Shown here in pieces: positions 33,309 through 42,278 of a stretch of 64,000 bases of DNA. The stretch is from contig DASZXS010000068.1 of NCBI GenBank assembly GCA_035545735.1, positions 163,408 to 227,407 on the forward strand, read 5' to 3'. The notes beneath the pieces were generated by a model. It was not told the origin of the DNA. It made no database searches and saw only the letters and a list, made by a program, of their open reading frames with translations. Position 1 is the first letter of the stretch, and every line of letters begins with the position of its first letter. A program made the position numbers and the translations under genes. The stretch comes from JAJYKC01 sp035545735 (GTDB lineage: Bacteria; Acidobacteriota; Terriglobia; Bryobacterales; Bryobacteraceae).

Positions 33309-34691
33309 CTAATCCAGAAGCATGAACTGCTCATACTTGTTGTCCGGCATCACGTAGATGCTCAGCGTAACAATCTTCTTTGAAAATCTCGCCCGATAGC
33401 TCCGGTATGTCATCCCGCCGCGCGGAATTTCCCGGCCGGAAGTAATGGACCTGAGTTTCCCGAGCTCCTTGAGCGAGTCACGGTAGTCGTTGAGAACGGA
33501 TTCGGTGAAATAATCGTTGCAGTGACCGGTGAACAAGGCCCGGTCGATTTTCCCGCGCCGCAAACCGTCCAGTACGGCGCGAATCCGCGGCAAATCGCTC
33601 CGCGGCGCCACCGCGCCTTTCGGCACAAACACGGCGGCAAGAAGGGTTTGCGCGAGCGACCCCACCAGTTGGACCCCGCCCTCGTTCGAAAGAACCACCA
33701 CCGCGCCGCCGCGATTGGGCAACACGGTGTTTGAGGCGAGAAAACCGGATACCTCGCCGCTATGCGACACCGTGGGGATGCCGTGCAGGCTGCCCACCTG
33801 AAGACCGAGCGCGTATTGAGTCAGATCGCCGTTCTGGAGCGTTACTTCCCGGGTGAACTCGGCGTAGGCGGCCGGAGAGAGGATTTTCTTCTCGATGAAG
33901 GCGATATCCCACTTCGCCAAATCCGAGGCGGTCATGCAAAGTTCACCTGCGCCCGAATACCATCCATCGCCCTCGCGCGCCACCGGACGCGCCGGGCTCA
34001 GCGCGAATCGTGTATAAGCGGTTGCGTCCGCGGGGCTATGCTCGGCGCAATCTCCGGCCGAATGCATACCGAGCGGCTCAAACACCTTTTCTCGCAGCAT
34101 CCGCACGAGCGGTTCTCCGGAGACCTTTTCGATAATCTGGGCAGCGATCACGAAGTTCGTGTTGCTGTATTGCCATTGCGTGCCGGGGTCGAAATTCAAC
34201 GGCTTCCTCGCCCAGGTGTCCAGGATCGCGCGCGGCGTGGTTGGTTTCGCCCACTCCGGGATGATGTAGTCCTGCGGCGCGTAGTCTTCGTAGCCCGACG
34301 TGTGCGAGAGTAGCTGTCGTATCGTCACCTCGCCGGCGCGGGTCAGATCGGGCAGGTATTTCGATACCCGATCGTCCAGCGACAGTTTCCCCTGGTCGGC
34401 GAGCAGCAGCGCCATGGCAGCGGTGAATTGCTTGCTGATGGACCCTACCGCATAGCGCGTGCCGGCGTCGGCGGCGCGGTGGGCGGCGAGATCGGCCATG
34501 CCAAACGCCTTCACGAACGCCGGGTTTCCATTCTCCACGACCGCCACCGACACGCCAGGTGCGCCGCTTTCGCGAAGGGCCGAGGTGATGAGTGAGGTCA
34601 GCCGCTCATCCTGCCTTCTATCCTCACCGCGCGCTAAGACCAGGCCGGCGAGCAAAAGCCCGGCGGCGATCCCCGTGACCCCCCGTGACAT
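33309..34691 (-). CDS. exported beta-lactamase-family serine hydrolase
   Basis: A 460-residue penicillin-binding-protein-like/class C beta-lactamase-family protein with a signal peptide (about 1-22). Catalytic S84-I-S-K87, second motif Y175-S-N177 (YSNTNF) and third motif HSGEVSG are all present and canonical, so it is probably active. The C-terminal ~100 residues (from about 360) form an extra DUF-like domain common in these proteins. Upstream of hmgA on the same strand but separated by 60 bases, divergent from the M91-like gene by 66 bases. Substrate cannot be deduced: ester, peptide or lactam. Confidence 0.87.
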   Translation of the reverse strand: MSRGVTGIAAGLLLAGLVLARGEDRRQDERLTSLITSALRESGAPGVSVAVVENGNPAFVKAFGMADLAAHRAADAGTRYAVGSISKQFTAAMALLLADQGKLSLDDRVSKYLPDLTRAGEVTIRQLLSHTSGYEDYAPQDYIIPEWAKPTTPRAILDTWARKPLNFDPGTQWQYSNTNFVIAAQIIEKVSGEPLVRMLREKVFEPLGMHSAGDCAEHSPADATAYTRFALSPARPVAREGDGWYSGAGELCMTASDLAKWDIAFIEKKILSPAAYAEFTREVTLQNGDLTQYALGLQVGSLHGIPTVSHSGEVSGFLASNTVLPNRGGAVVVLSNEGGVQLVGSLAQTLLAAVFVPKGAVAPRSDLPRIRAVLDGLRRGKIDRALFTGHCNDYFTESVLNDYRDSLKELGKLRSITSGREIPRGGMTYRSYRARFSKKIVTLSIYVMPDNKYEQFMLLD

Positions 34692-34757
34692 GAGTAGACC
34701 GATTATAGAATATTGCTCAACTGCACTTTGAACTTCCGGCGCGCCAGGATTGCTCTG

Positions 34758-35651
34758 ATGAGGAGGCCGGGGCTGAAACTTTTCCTCGCGATCACTCAGT
34801 TAGCTGATATGGTCGAACGACAGTTTGGAATTCAAATTCTGCCGGTTTGGCATGAAAAACCCGCCGGCAATGCGGCGAAATACACCCGGGATGTCCGCGC
34901 CGAGCTCACCAGGATTCTTCATTCGCGCGCGGGAAGGGCACTAGCCGACTCGCTGCGATTCCAATTCTCTCCGGCGGCGCCGCGCAAGCGCCACGACAAG
35001 CGGGGGAACGCGGTGCTGGTGATGCCGTATGAAGGCAATGACGACAATTCCGAGGAGGATGGCGTCACTCCTGGAGCGCAACAATCGGTCGTCCTGTTTA
35101 CACCCGCCACCCGCGCGAACTGCTGTTCCAGGAAACCCGCCGCGCTGCCTCATGAAATTCTCGTTCACGAGCTGGTGCACTCGCTGCGCCGCGTGAGCGG
35201 CCATCTTCATCGCCACAGGGTGAGCAACCGGCTGCAGCCCTATACGAACACCGAGGAGTTCCTCGCCATCCTGGTGACCAATATCTTCATTTCCGATGTA
35301 ACGAACCACCACAAAACCAGCCTCCGCGCGAACCACCAGGGCCATGCCGCTCTCGATCCGGAACTGGCCGGTTCGTTTCGCTTCTTTTCGCTCGGGACCG
35401 CGGCCTTCAACGCGATCGCTAATTTTTGCAGCGAAAATGGCGGCTTCACACGTATGCTGGCCGATGTGCCTGCCCCGTTCAACCCCGTCGCCGCGTATTA
35501 CAAAAACCGCGCCAAGGCATTCGACATGGCAGCGAACGGCGATGCCGATGACGTGTTCGAGAGCATGACGCCGATCGACTATTTCAAAGCGCCGGATGGC
35601 GCCTGGAAACGGATCCTTTCGTTCCCAGGTCCGCCCGCCCGGGGCAAGTAG
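34758..35651 (+). CDS. M91/NleD-like zinc metallopeptidase domain protein
   Basis: A 297-residue protein with no signal peptide. The core is PHEILVHELVHSLRRVSG with HELVH as zinc site, followed about 25 residues later by YTNTEEFLAILVTNIF, whose Glu pair is well placed as the third ligand, then a DVTNHHKTSLRANHQG segment. This order matches Peptidase_M91, the fold of type III effector NleD and of toxin-like C-terminal domains. The protein has a cytosolic look: no secretion motif, and cysteines (NCC) near residue 120. AGGA at 34746-34749 supports the ATG at 34758 over a TTG at 34713. No toxin-delivery or immunity gene is recognisable beside it. Confidence 0.6.
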   Translation: MRRPGLKLFLAITQLADMVERQFGIQILPVWHEKPAGNAAKYTRDVRAELTRILHSRAGRALADSLRFQFSPAAPRKRHDKRGNAVLVMPYEGNDDNSEEDGVTPGAQQSVVLFTPATRANCCSRKPAALPHEILVHELVHSLRRVSGHLHRHRVSNRLQPYTNTEEFLAILVTNIFISDVTNHHKTSLRANHQGHAALDPELAGSFRFFSLGTAAFNAIANFCSENGGFTRMLADVPAPFNPVAAYYKNRAKAFDMAANGDADDVFESMTPIDYFKAPDGAWKRILSFPGPPARGK

Positions 35652-35673
35652 AGCCCGCGGTGCTCTCCGGGCT
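35652..35673. terminator. possible hairpin between convergent genes
   Basis: AGCCCG (35652-35657) pairs with CGGGCT (35668-35673), six bases with a ten-base loop, located between the M91-like gene stop and the PQQ dehydrogenase stop. No T run follows on either strand, so this is a weak candidate. Confidence 0.3.
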
Positions 35674-37321
35674 ACGGCTCCACCACGAACGCGTACAACG
35701 TGTCGCCCGCGCCCGCCACTAAATACTGCTGCCCGTCCAGCATGTACGTTTCCGGACCGTTGCTCAGGTCGTCCTGAAGCCCGGCGTGCCAGAGAATGGT
35801 TCCTTTCGTCGAATCGAAAGCGATCAGATGCGCCGAGCGGTCGCCGGTGAAGAGGAGATTACCGGCGGTGCTCAGCATGCCCATGGCGCCCCCGCCGCTT
35901 GGATAGGGATGCTTCCAGGCGATCTTGCCGGTCTTATAGTCGATGGCGATGACGCCCCCGCCAAGGAAAGCGATGTCCTTCTCCGCGGCTCCGTATCCTT
36001 CCGGGTGCGGGTCCGTGTCCGTCAGATAGAACTCGCTGTACGATTCCGACACCCCTACGTAGAGCAGCCCCGTCTTGGGGCTGAAACTGGGAGGGGGCCA
36101 GTTCGTGGCGCCTCCGCTCGGCGGCGACACCAGAACTCCCTCGATCGTCGCCTCCTTGGCAGGATTGGGAATGGGCTGCCCGTTAGCGTTCAGACCTTTC
36201 GACCAATTCATGGTTTGAATCATCGGCGCCGTCAGCAGATTCTTGCCATTGGTCCGGTCCAGCAGAAAGAAATAGCCGTTGCGGTTGGCCTGCGCCAGCA
36301 TCTTGCGCGGCTTTCCCTGAAATTCGCCATCGATCAGGATTGTCGTTTGCACGGCGTCCCAGTCGTGCGTGTCGTGCGGAGACGGTTGGAAATGCCACAC
36401 CAGTTTCCCGGTGTCCACGTTGAGCGCCACGATGGAGCACGTGTAGAGGTTATCGCCCCCGCGGCTTTTGCCCGTTAGCACCGGGTTCGGATTCCCGGTC
36501 CCCAGGTAGTAGAGATGCAGTTCCGGATCGTAAGTGCCCGGAATCCAGGTCATGCCGCCGCCGTGCCGCATGGCGTATTCATCCGGCCAGGTCTCCGACC
36601 CGGGGTCGCCTTTCTTTAGCGGCTCCGACCACCATTTCCATTGGATCTTACCGGTTTCAGGATCGTGCGCTTCGAGAAATCCGGGCACGTCGAGCGAATC
36701 GCCGCCCGTCCCTACGATCACGTGGTTCCCCACAACAATGGGCGCCGGCGTGGAGAAGTATTCCTGCTTCACGTCGGCGATTTCCGTGTGCCAGCGCTCC
36801 TTGCCGGTCCGGGCATCGAGCGACACGAGGTAGTTGTCCGGCGTCTCAAAAAACAGCCAGTTCCCGTACATCCCCATGCCCCGGTTTCCGATATGAATGC
36901 CGCCGCGAGTCTTCCAGAAGTAATGCCACAACTCGCGCCCGGAGCGGGCGTCCACCGCCCATGCGTTGTCCGGCGTTGAAAAATACAGAATCCCGTTCAC
37001 CATCAGCGGGGTCGCCTTGATCGTGAAAACATCGGGATCGACGGGAGCGCCTTCCACCGGGTTCGGCCCTTCGCCGCCGATGATGGCCCCCTGGGTCGGT
37101 CCCACGGTAATGCGGAACATCCACGCCGGTGTGAGGCCTTTTACGTTTCGCTCATTGATTTGATCGAGCGTGCTGAAGCGGCGTCCGGAGTAGTCTCCGT
37201 TATAGGTAGGCCAGGCGTCGGTCGCCGGCCTGGTCAGCAGGGCCGGGTTCAGCATCTGTGCCGATAGCGCCAGCGGAAGAAGACCGAGGCAGAGCGCGCG
37301 CGGCAGAACGAAGTTCTTCAT
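35672..37321 (-). CDS. PQQ-dependent alcohol/sugar dehydrogenase (beta-propeller)
   Basis: A 549-residue periplasmic quinoprotein with a signal peptide ending near ALSAQ. The sequence shows the eight-bladed propeller's tryptophan docking repeats (for example GKERWHTEI, GKIQWKWW, GKLVWHFQP, GKIAWKHPY) and the active-site region WHFQPSPHDTHDWDAVQ with the conserved Asp. The start TWPTYNGDYSGRRFSTLDQI is typical of methanol/ethanol-type dehydrogenases. There is no fused cytochrome domain; instead the dihaem cytochrome c gene precedes it with a four-base overlap, and is the likely electron acceptor. PQQ synthesis genes are not in the window. Substrate class (alcohol, glucose or lanthanide-type methanol) not determined. 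Confidence 0.9.
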   Translation of the reverse strand: MKNFVLPRALCLGLLPLALSAQMLNPALLTRPATDAWPTYNGDYSGRRFSTLDQINERNVKGLTPAWMFRITVGPTQGAIIGGEGPNPVEGAPVDPDVFTIKATPLMVNGILYFSTPDNAWAVDARSGRELWHYFWKTRGGIHIGNRGMGMYGNWLFFETPDNYLVSLDARTGKERWHTEIADVKQEYFSTPAPIVVGNHVIVGTGGDSLDVPGFLEAHDPETGKIQWKWWSEPLKKGDPGSETWPDEYAMRHGGGMTWIPGTYDPELHLYYLGTGNPNPVLTGKSRGGDNLYTCSIVALNVDTGKLVWHFQPSPHDTHDWDAVQTTILIDGEFQGKPRKMLAQANRNGYFFLLDRTNGKNLLTAPMIQTMNWSKGLNANGQPIPNPAKEATIEGVLVSPPSGGATNWPPPSFSPKTGLLYVGVSESYSEFYLTDTDPHPEGYGAAEKDIAFLGGGVIAIDYKTGKIAWKHPYPSGGGAMGMLSTAGNLLFTGDRSAHLIAFDSTKGTILWHAGLQDDLSNGPETYMLDGQQYLVAGAGDTLYAFVVEP

Positions 37322-38118
37322 TTCAGAGTCACCAGATAGGCGGTTAGATTATGAATGTCGGTGTCGGAATATTGCGGCAGCATTGCGAGGTGGACCTTCA
37401 GAGGGTCCTTGATTTCCACGCGCGGAATATCGCCGCGGCGGGTGAAGGAGCGGTAATTTCCATCCGCGTCCCGAAGCGCCACGTGGAAATCGTCGATGTT
37501 CAACAGCCTCCCGCTCACGGTCTGTCCGTCCGGCCCCGTGACGCTCACCTGCCGCGCGGTTTTCAAATTTTTATCGCCCCAGGACTCACGAGGCATCAGA
37601 AAACGGTCCTGAAGCGATACCGGCTCGTATTTTGCGCCGATGCCCTTCAGGTCGCCCGTGACCGAGTGGCAAGTGGCGCACTTGCCCGCGCCATTAAAGT
37701 ACGCCTCGCCCGCCCGCGCGTCCCCGGTCACAATGTTCAATGTCTGATAGCTGCCGCGATCGGCGGCCGCTTGGATGGAGCTGTGCAGAAATTCCGCAAT
37801 ATCGGCGATCTGGGCCGGCGTGAAGGGGAATCTCGGCATGCCCTTGTCGGGCCGCCCGTTCAGGATGACGGATCCAATGCTCCCGCCTTTTTCATCGTCC
37901 AGAACGAGCACGGATCGCAGTAGGTCCGGGCCCTTCTCGCCGCCCTTGGCGTGGGCGCCGTGACAAAATCCGCAAGACGCCACAAAAGTCTTTTCTCCCC
38001 GGGCCACCGCGGCCGGATCGAATTTCGGCGGTGTCTGGGCTACCAGCGTTAGAGCGCCGCCGATGGTCAAAACCCCAAGGGCTAAAACCATGGCTAAGCG
38101 CAAGGTTGTTCTTATCAA
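37318..38118 (-). CDS. exported dihaem cytochrome c
   Basis: A 266-residue protein with an N-terminal signal segment and two c-type haem sites, C49-GF-C52-H53 and C147-AT-C150-H151, with Met94 (GMPRFPF) as a plausible axial ligand. The start at 38118 is TTG; the ATG at 38091 (MVLALGVLTIGG) also gives a full signal peptide and may be the true start. The stop overlaps the PQQ dehydrogenase ATG (ATGA type), so the pair forms a translationally coupled oxidase module passing electrons to the respiratory chain. Confidence 0.88.
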   Translation of the reverse strand: MIRTTLRLAMVLALGVLTIGGALTLVAQTPPKFDPAAVARGEKTFVASCGFCHGAHAKGGEKGPDLLRSVLVLDDEKGGSIGSVILNGRPDKGMPRFPFTPAQIADIAEFLHSSIQAAADRGSYQTLNIVTGDARAGEAYFNGAGKCATCHSVTGDLKGIGAKYEPVSLQDRFLMPRESWGDKNLKTARQVSVTGPDGQTVSGRLLNIDDFHVALRDADGNYRSFTRRGDIPRVEIKDPLKVHLAMLPQYSDTDIHNLTAYLVTLK

Positions 38119-38230
38119 ACCGAGCGTTCCTCCCTACCGTGCAAATGCTTCCGCGGGCCGGCGCGTGCGGGTCATGGGATTTCCGGCCAGCGGAGCCGTC
38201 CAGATCAATGATAGTTGCTTTCCCCGGCCG

Positions 38231-38281
38231 TTGACACTCCTCCCGCTTCGTGCAATAGTGAACCAAAAGGTTCACTATTGC
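38231..38281 (+). promoter_or_regulatory. promoter and 13-base inverted-repeat operator of the ArsR-type gene
   Basis: A perfect inverted repeat, GCAATAGTGAACC (38252-38264) and GGTTCACTATTGC (38269-38281), separated by AAAA, ends one base before the TTG start at 38283. A -35 TTGACA (38231-38236) is followed after 17 bases by AATAGT (38254-38259), so the -10 lies inside the left arm. Binding by a repressor would block the promoter directly, the usual autoregulation of SdpR/ArsR-type proteins. Confidence 0.75.
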
Positions 38282-38282
38282 T

Positions 38283-38612
38283 TTGACGGCCAATCTTGAT
38301 TCTGTTTTTCTCGCCATCGCCGATCCGACGCGCCGGGCGATTTTGAGCCGGCTCGCCGAAGGGCCGGCCCGTATTTCCGACATGGCCGCTCCGTTCCCCA
38401 TGTCTCTCACCGGCTTCTGCAAGCATGTCCGGATGCTGGAGCGCGCGGGCCTGGTGCGGCGCACCCGCCGCGGCCGGGAAAATACGTTGGAACTGTCAGC
38501 CAAACCCCTGCGGGACGCGGCCGGCTGGGTCTCCGGGTATGAGCGCTTCTGGGCTTCGCGCCTGGACCGGCTCGAAGCCTTTTTCGCGGTAAAAAAGGAG
38601 AATTTGCAATGA
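38283..38612 (+). CDS. ArsR/SdpR-family transcriptional repressor
   Basis: A 109-residue winged-helix protein: LDSVFLAIADPTRRAILSRLAEGPARISDMA is the family N-terminus, and SLTGFCKHVRMLERAGLVRRTRRGREN is the recognition helix plus wing. It lacks the Cys-rich metal site of arsenic/zinc sensors; this is the subtype that usually controls a neighbouring SRPBCC gene. The start codon is TTG, placed directly after the operator arm, so the mRNA leader is very short (about 15 bases). It shares a four-base overlap with the SRPBCC gene, confirming a two-gene operon. Confidence 0.87.
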   Translation: MTANLDSVFLAIADPTRRAILSRLAEGPARISDMAAPFPMSLTGFCKHVRMLERAGLVRRTRRGRENTLELSAKPLRDAAGWVSGYERFWASRLDRLEAFFAVKKENLQ

Positions 38613-39028
38613 ATCTGACGGACATCACCGTCTCGCGGACCGTTCCCGCGTCCCCAGAGGCGGTATTCGATGTTTGGCTTGACCCCAAAAGCCCGGGCGG
38701 CCCGTGGTTTGGCGCGCACCGTCTGATCCTGAACGCCGCCGTGGACGGGCTCTTCTATTCCGCGATCCGGCACGAGGGCCATACGTGGCCCCATTACGGG
38801 CGCTTCCTGCAGATCGAACGCCCGCACCGCGTGGAGCACACCTGGGTATCGGAGGCAACCAAGGGCCTCGAGACCGTTGTCACGGTGACCTTCGAATCCC
38901 GTGGCGGCCAAACCAGCGTGACGCTCCGGCACACCGGCGTTCCCGACGACGAAATGGGACGCCGGCACGAGGAAGGCTGGTCGTGGGTCCTTTCGAGTCT
39001 CGCCGGGCGCTTCGCTTCGCGTCCGTGA
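38609..39028 (+). CDS. SRPBCC/AHSA1-domain protein
   Basis: A 139-residue AHSA1-type START-like protein: MNLTDITVSRTVPASPEAVFDVW is the standard first strand-helix, followed by a beta-sheet with HTWVSEATKGLETVVTVTFE and a C-terminal helix beginning with RRHEEGWSWVLSSLAGR. Such proteins bind small hydrophobic ligands; their activity is generally unknown. Pairing with an upstream SdpR-like repressor with overlapping genes is a very common arrangement, and the repressor probably controls this gene. Confidence 0.87.
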   Translation: MNLTDITVSRTVPASPEAVFDVWLDPKSPGGPWFGAHRLILNAAVDGLFYSAIRHEGHTWPHYGRFLQIERPHRVEHTWVSEATKGLETVVTVTFESRGGQTSVTLRHTGVPDDEMGRRHEEGWSWVLSSLAGRFASRP

Positions 39029-39071
39029 ATTTGTGCGGTTGGGCGGCATCTACTTCGCTTAAGATGCAGAA

Positions 39072-42000
39072 GTGCCCCCGATTCGGATTGAGTTGCTGGG
39101 CAACCTGCGCTTCTTGGTCAACGGGCAAGTCCTGCCCGCAATCGGGACAAATCGTCTCCAGTCCCTCCTTGCGTTCCTGGTTCTTCATCCCGATGTCCCG
39201 CAGTCCCGTGAGCACCTGGCTTTTTTTCTCTGGCCCGAGTCGAACGGCGGCCAGGCGCGCACTAATCTCCGCCAGTTACTCCACCATTTGAGGCGCGCGC
39301 TACCTGCCGGCTACGCCCTGATGGACGCTGGGAACCAGACCGTCTGCTGGCGCGGCGGCGATCTCTGCGCCGTCGATGTCTTTGAATTCGAATCCGCTGC
39401 GTCGCGCGGGATAAAGGCCGAAAAAGAGGGTGATTTCCGCTCCGCGCGCGCGGCTTTCGACGCTGCCGCGCTGCTCTATCAGGATGATCTGCTGCCCGGC
39501 CTATCCGAGGAATGGCTGCAGCCCATGCGGGACCAACTACGCCTGCGGTTCACCGAAATTCTCAGCCGGCTGGCGGCTCTGTCCGAAATGGACGGCGAGT
39601 ATCCAACCGCCATTCGCCACGTGACGAAACTGCTGGCGCTCGACCCTCTCTCCGAGCCCTCTTACCAAATGCTGATGCGGTTACATCTGCGGAATGGAGA
39701 CCGGTCCAGCGCTCTGCGCGTGTATCACCAGTGCATGCGTACCCTGCGGCGCGAACTCGGCGTCAGTCCCTCGAAAACCACGCAGGAACTGCTGAGCCAT
39801 GCGCTCCATTCCGAGCCCGCCGCTCTGCCGGCGGTGACCTCACCGCAGCAAGCCTCCACCGCGCCGCCTCTTGTGGGCCGGACGCGCGAATGGGAAGGTC
39901 TGCTGGCCTGCTGGCAGCGCGCGATGCGCGGTGTGGCGCATCTCGCCTTGATCTCGGGCGAGCCCGGCATCGGCAAGTCCCGCCTGGCGGAGGAACTCTT
40001 CCACTATTGCGCTCGCATCCCGGGAGCGGCGGTCGCGCAAGCCCGCTGCTATTTTGCGCAGGGCACACTCGCGTATGCGCCTATCGCCGAGTGGTTACGG
40101 AAGGAACCGGTGGCACAATCGCTGGCGCAACTGCCTCGGGCGCGCCTCGCCGAGCTGGCGCGAGTTCTTCCCGAGCTCCTTGCGGAAGACCCGGCTATCC
40201 CCGCCCCCGCGCCGCTTTTGGAAAGCTGGCAGAAGCTTCACTTGTATGAGGCCCTGAACGCCGGCGTTGGCAATGCTCCCAAACCGCTCCTGCTGCTGAT
40301 TGACGACCTCCAGTGGTGCGATCCCGATTCCCTGGAGTGGCTGAGCTTCTTTTTTCGGTCCGACGCGTCCGCAAATACCCTTGTGCTTGGCACGGTGAGA
40401 GCGGAGGAGACGGGGCGCGGCCATCCTCTCAACGGGCTTCTGAATGAGCTGCGCCAGTCGGGGCAGGTGTCAGAGTTTTCTCTTATGCCGCTGGATGCCG
40501 GGGAATCGTCGGAGCTGGCCCGGCAACTCACTTCCAGGAATCCCGAACCGGCCTTCCTCGAAAGCCTCTATCGATTTACCAAAGGCAATCCACTGTTTGT
40601 CGTCGAATCGGTGCGCGCCTCCATGGAGGACCGGCGTTCGGTGGGCGTAGCGCCGCCGCGAGTCCAGGCCGTCATTGCCTCGCGCCTTGCGCAGTTGTCG
40701 TCTCCCGGATACGAATTAGCGGGAGTGGCCGCCATCGTGGGCCGTCCCTTCGTTCCCGACCTGCTGGCCAGGATTACCGATTGGGATTCCGACAGCCTCT
40801 CGCGCGCTTTAGAGGAACTGGTGCAGCGCCGCATCATCGGCCCGCAGGGTGGCGCATCCTACGATTTCACCCATGACCTGCTGCGCGAAGTGGCCTACGC
40901 CGGCTTGAACCCGATCCGCCGCCGCTTGTGGCACCAACGCGTGGCGCTGGCAATCGAGCGGTCTCACGCTCCGGACTTGAACACCGTGAGCAGCTGGCTG
41001 GCGGCGCATTACGAAGCTGCCGGAATGGCGGAACAGGCGATCCATTTTTATCAATCCGCCGCCTCGCTGGCGAAGCAGCGATTCGCCGATGCCGAGGCGG
41101 CCGGTCTGATGCGCCGCGCCCTGCGAGTCTGCCGCGACCTGCCGGAATCGGCGCGGCGCGACCGCCGGGAAATCGAGCTGCTGGTCACGCTCGGCCCATC
41201 CCTTGTTTTCACCCTTGGGTACAGTGTTCCCGAAGTCGGGGAGACCTATGAGCGCGGGTTGGCGCTATCCCGGCGCTCCGGCGACGGAACGCATCTCTTC
41301 TCCCTGCTGAGCGGGGCATGGCTCTTTCATATCGTTCGCGGGGATCTGGAAGAATCCCGCAATCTTGGGCAGCGGTGTCTGGACGGACCGGGCAGTTCCG
41401 GGGTCCCGGCTCTGGAGATGGCAGGATGTTTCCTGGTCGGGTCCAGCTTATTTCACCTGGGCAGATTGCATGAATCGCGCGACCATATCGAGCGCTCCGT
41501 GCCGCCCTACGGCAGCCATGCTCATCCCGCGCTGGCTCTGTTCGCCGGGCCGGATGTCGGGGTCTTTTGCCGGGCCTATCTCTCGCATCTGCTGTGGCAG
41601 CTGGGAGAGATCGGAGCGGCCGAAACGAACAGCCAGGAGGCCATCGCTCTGGCCCGCGAACTGGGGCATCCTTTTAGTTTGGCGATTGCTCTCTCCTACG
41701 CGGCTATGCTGGACACGTTTCGCTGCGATGCCGGGAGCACTCTCACCCGCGCCGGCGAGGCATCGGAGGTTTGCCGGAAGCATGGATTTTCCTACTATGC
41801 GGCCTGGGCCGAAATCCTGACCGGCTGGGCTGTGGGGATCCAAGGCGACGCCGCCGGCCTGGCGCAGCTCCGCGGCGGAATCGATTCCCTGAAGGCCACC
41901 GGCGCGGAAGTGCGCCTGCCTTTCTATTACGCCCTGGCCGCGGAGGTCTGCGGGCTGTTGGGCCAGCCCGGCCAGGCGCTGGCGAATATTGCGGCGGGCT

Positions 42001-42200
42001 TCGGGTTTCAGACCAAGAATGGGGAATTCTGGACCGCCCCGGAACTCCACCGGATCCAGGGCGATGTTTTCTGGAAGAGCGGCAACGCCGAAGAGGCGCG
42101 CGCCAGCTATTTGCGCTCCATCGAGTCGGCTCGCCTTACGGGAGCTCTGTCGTTTGAGCGCCGCGCCGCCGCCCGCCTCGATCGGTTGTCCACTCGGTAA
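39072..42200 (+). CDS. BTAD-type transcriptional activator with AAA ATPase and TPR region
   Basis: A 1042-residue regulator of the SARP/MalT-like STAND class. Order: OmpR-type winged helix (about 5-95, IRIELLGNLRFLVNGQV), BTAD helical domain (about 102-248), AAA ATPase with Walker A G296-EPGIGK-S303 and Walker B LLLIDDLQWCD (about 410-420), then TPR-like repeats to the end. No C-terminal LuxR helix-turn-helix is present. These proteins integrate a small-molecule signal through the TPR part and the ATPase, then activate transcription. GTG start at 39072. Divergent from nothing; the FAD oxidase begins 78 bases downstream, a plausible target. Confidence 0.87.
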   Translation: MPPIRIELLGNLRFLVNGQVLPAIGTNRLQSLLAFLVLHPDVPQSREHLAFFLWPESNGGQARTNLRQLLHHLRRALPAGYALMDAGNQTVCWRGGDLCAVDVFEFESAASRGIKAEKEGDFRSARAAFDAAALLYQDDLLPGLSEEWLQPMRDQLRLRFTEILSRLAALSEMDGEYPTAIRHVTKLLALDPLSEPSYQMLMRLHLRNGDRSSALRVYHQCMRTLRRELGVSPSKTTQELLSHALHSEPAALPAVTSPQQASTAPPLVGRTREWEGLLACWQRAMRGVAHLALISGEPGIGKSRLAEELFHYCARIPGAAVAQARCYFAQGTLAYAPIAEWLRKEPVAQSLAQLPRARLAELARVLPELLAEDPAIPAPAPLLESWQKLHLYEALNAGVGNAPKPLLLLIDDLQWCDPDSLEWLSFFFRSDASANTLVLGTVRAEETGRGHPLNGLLNELRQSGQVSEFSLMPLDAGESSELARQLTSRNPEPAFLESLYRFTKGNPLFVVESVRASMEDRRSVGVAPPRVQAVIASRLAQLSSPGYELAGVAAIVGRPFVPDLLARITDWDSDSLSRALEELVQRRIIGPQGGASYDFTHDLLREVAYAGLNPIRRRLWHQRVALAIERSHAPDLNTVSSWLAAHYEAAGMAEQAIHFYQSAASLAKQRFADAEAAGLMRRALRVCRDLPESARRDRREIELLVTLGPSLVFTLGYSVPEVGETYERGLALSRRSGDGTHLFSLLSGAWLFHIVRGDLEESRNLGQRCLDGPGSSGVPALEMAGCFLVGSSLFHLGRLHESRDHIERSVPPYGSHAHPALALFAGPDVGVFCRAYLSHLLWQLGEIGAAETNSQEAIALARELGHPFSLAIALSYAAMLDTFRCDAGSTLTRAGEASEVCRKHGFSYYAAWAEILTGWAVGIQGDAAGLAQLRGGIDSLKATGAEVRLPFYYALAAEVCGLLGQPGQALANIAAGFGFQTKNGEFWTAPELHRIQGDVFWKSGNAEEARASYLRSIESARLTGALSFERRAAARLDRLSTR

Positions 42201-42278
42201 TCTCCCGAATGTCGCGGGAACGGGGTTCCGCCGCCGTTTGGAACGCTTTCAGAACGCCTCGTTTGTCAGAGTGGAAAC

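Noticed and set aside
37892..39049. 385-codon minus-strand frame across cytochrome c, the ArsR operator and SRPBCC gene
   Set aside because: It crosses a promoter and two opposite-strand genes with clear families; low-complexity translation.
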